Below are positions 5,288 to 6,748 of a stretch of DNA of 6,748 nucleotides, in pieces. The translations under genes were made by a program, and so were the position numbers. The DNA comes from SIG452 sp045656345 (GTDB taxonomy: Bacteria > Bacillota > Clostridia > UMGS1840). The number at the start of each line of letters is the position of its first letter. The first letter of the stretch is position 1. The notes under the pieces were generated by a model. The model ran no database searches. It saw only the letters and a program-made list of their open reading frames with translations, and was not told the origin of the DNA. The DNA is taken from assembly GCA_045656345.1 (NCBI GenBank), contig JAZOQZ010000122.1:1-6748 (forward strand). The letters are read 5' to 3'.

Positions 5288-6634
5288 TTAGTTTAAGGAA
5301 TTTACTAATTCCTTAAACAAATGTCCTCTCTCCATAAAGTTTTTGAAAAAGTCAAAACTTGCACAGGCGGGAGATAACATCACCACATCGCCGGGCTGGG
5401 CATTGGCATACGCTTTTTTCACGGCATCTTCCAGATTTTCTGCCACGCTGATGGGGAAATCGGGATTTTTTGCCAACACGGCGGATTTGATTTTGTCTTT
5501 GGTGTGTCCCATCACAACCAAATGTTTCACACGATCAACTACTTCTTCGGCGTAGGAATCAAAAGGAATGTTTTTATCGCTACCGCCTGCAATCACGATG
5601 ATTTTCTGATTAAAGGAACGGAGTCCTGCAATGGCACGGGAGGGACTGGATGCGATGGAATCGTTATAAAAGCGGATGCCCGAAAGTTCCCGCACAAATT
5701 CAATACGGTGTTCCACTCCGCCAAAGGTCTGTGCAACTTCTTTCACATAGGACAAATCACATAAGGAATGAACTGCACAAATCGCCGCCAGATAGTTATC
5801 CACATTGTGGATACCGGGAAGCAGAATATCGGAGGTTTTCATCACTTCTTTGCCGTTAAAATACACGGTGTCACCCTGTAAGTATGCACCATTTTGCACC
5901 GGCTGTTTCAGGCTGAAGGAGAAAGAGTCCTCACGGATAAATGTTTTGGTAATATCATTTTCCAAATTGAACACCGTTTGGGTGGCTCCAAATTGGAAGA
6001 TGTTCTTTTTGGCATCAATATATTCATCCATATCGGTGTGTTTATCCAGGTGGTTGGGTGCTAAGTTGGTAATCACGGCGATATGGGCACTTTTTTGCAT
6101 AGTCATCAACTGGAAGGAAGATAATTCCACAATCACAATGTGATCTTCTTTGATTTGGGAAAGTTCAGGAAGCAGGGGATTTCCGATGTTGCCGCCTAAA
6201 TGACAGGTGTAGCCTGCTTTTTTTAAGATTTCGTAAATCAAGGTGGTGGTGGTGGTTTTTCCGTCACTACCTGTGATGCCAATGATTTTGGCAGGACAAA
6301 GGTCAAAGAAGAGTTCCATCTCGGAGGTTATTTCGGTACCGTGGTTTATCGCATTTACGATTTCCAAAGAAGTGGGCATAATGCCGGGGGAACGGAAAAT
6401 CACGTCTTCGGTCAGATTGTTAAGATAGTTATCCCCCGAAATCATGGGTAAGTTGTTTTCTTCGGCAAGTGCAATTGCCTCGGGAGACGGTTTTTTGTCA
6501 CGAAGGGTTATTTTGGTAATACCCTGCTCCAACAAAAAAGAGACCAGGGGCAAATTACTGACACCAACCCCCAACACCGTGACAGTTTTATCGGATAATT
6601 TTGCTCTCACATCGGCTAAATTTTTAAATCTCAT
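5288..6634 (-). CDS. murD: UDP-N-acetylmuramoyl-L-alanine--D-glutamate ligase
   Basis: This 448-residue cytosolic ligase adds D-glutamate to UDP-MurNAc-L-alanine using ATP, the second peptide step of peptidoglycan precursor synthesis. The N-terminal Rossmann-like domain (about 1-110) includes VLGVGVSN and RSPGI. The central Mur ligase ATPase domain has the P-loop GSDGKTT (122-128), GGNIGNPLL (148-155), ELSSFQL (170-176) and NHLDKHTDMDEYIDAK (194-209), ending in the lysine that is carbamoylated in this family. EHR (308-310) and YNDSIASSP (323-331) precede the C-terminal domain, which has GGSDKNIPF (350-358) and SPACASFDFFKNF (421-433). Where E. coli has NDSKATN this reads NDSIASS, which I recall as usual in clostridial MurD. 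The ATG follows AAGGGAGAAAGGG (6658-6646), with somewhat long spacing. The usual dcw neighbours (mraY, ftsW, murG) are not adjacent downstream. Confidence 0.96.
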   Translation of the reverse strand: MRFKNLADVRAKLSDKTVTVLGVGVSNLPLVSFLLEQGITKITLRDKKPSPEAIALAEENNLPMISGDNYLNNLTEDVIFRSPGIMPTSLEIVNAINHGTEITSEMELFFDLCPAKIIGITGSDGKTTTTTLIYEILKKAGYTCHLGGNIGNPLLPELSQIKEDHIVIVELSSFQLMTMQKSAHIAVITNLAPNHLDKHTDMDEYIDAKKNIFQFGATQTVFNLENDITKTFIREDSFSFSLKQPVQNGAYLQGDTVYFNGKEVMKTSDILLPGIHNVDNYLAAICAVHSLCDLSYVKEVAQTFGGVEHRIEFVRELSGIRFYNDSIASSPSRAIAGLRSFNQKIIVIAGGSDKNIPFDSYAEEVVDRVKHLVVMGHTKDKIKSAVLAKNPDFPISVAENLEDAVKKAYANAQPGDVVMLSPACASFDFFKNFMERGHLFKELVNSLN

Positions 6635-6669
6635 TTTTGAAAACGCCCTTTCTCCCTTGGTTTACCCAA

Positions 6670-6715
6670 AGTTTCCTAAAATATCTTATTATATATTATA
6701 ATACTTTTGGAAACT
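6670..6715. promoter_or_regulatory. Inverted repeat spanning the murD -10 region
   Basis: AGTTTCC (6670-6676) and GGAAACT (6709-6715) are perfect inverted repeats centred on the AT-rich murD -10 region. Counting inward, 18 of 23 positions are symmetric, although the AT-rich centre makes some matches expected. It could be a regulator site or chance symmetry; no known operator is recognised. Confidence 0.35.
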
Positions 6716-6723
6716 GTTTGCAA
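6695..6723 (-). promoter_or_regulatory. Sigma-A type promoter of murD
   Basis: On the - strand TTGCAA (6723-6718), a 17-bp spacer, and a perfect TATAAT (6700-6695). The start of transcription would fall near 6688, leaving a leader of about 55 bases before the murD ATG. Confidence 0.75.
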
Positions 6724-6748
6724 GAGATTTCGGGAAAAATTAAAAAAG

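Overview
The window looks like chromosomal DNA from a Clostridia-type member of the Bacillota (Firmicutes). The reasons are strong AAGGAG-like ribosome binding sites, consensus sigma-A type promoters, a TTG start codon, moderate to low GC, and a gene set typical of that group: meso-diaminopimelate dehydrogenase, acetyl-type MetA, tandem M42 aminopeptidases, and a clostridial-looking MurD. The species cannot be named from the sequence.

Layout, left to right. Positions 1-185 are the 3' end of a + strand ddh gene (diaminopimelate dehydrogenase). Positions 186-757 contain no gene. They hold a three-hairpin intergenic element, a terminator for ddh (368-408), two copies of a structured repeat family (A, 425-542; B, 552-693), and an opposing terminator for the malic enzyme gene (699-730). 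From 758 onward every gene is on the - strand. In transcription order, from the right edge, these are murD (6634-5288), an intergenic block of repeats (5287-5008), two adjacent M42 peptidase genes (5007-4024 and 4010-3003), then metA (2902-1970) and a malic enzyme gene (1930-758).

The - strand genes look like at least two transcription units. murD has a near-consensus promoter (TTGCAA, 17 bp, TATAAT). metA has its own promoter and a strong RBS, with the malic enzyme gene 39 bp downstream and a clear terminator after it. The two M42 genes lie 13 bp apart and are surely cotranscribed, but I cannot find a convincing promoter for them. ddh and murD both serve cell-wall precursor synthesis (ddh also serves lysine). 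metA is the first committed step of methionine synthesis. The M42 pair processes peptides. The malic enzyme supplies pyruvate and reduced cofactor. I see no single pathway uniting them.

The most interesting signal is the repeat family A/B/C, plus a truncated fourth copy at 5134. Copies share end sequences and a core, and their helices are kept by paired base changes. That implies selection or mobility acting on a folded RNA or single-stranded DNA. I do not recognise the family.
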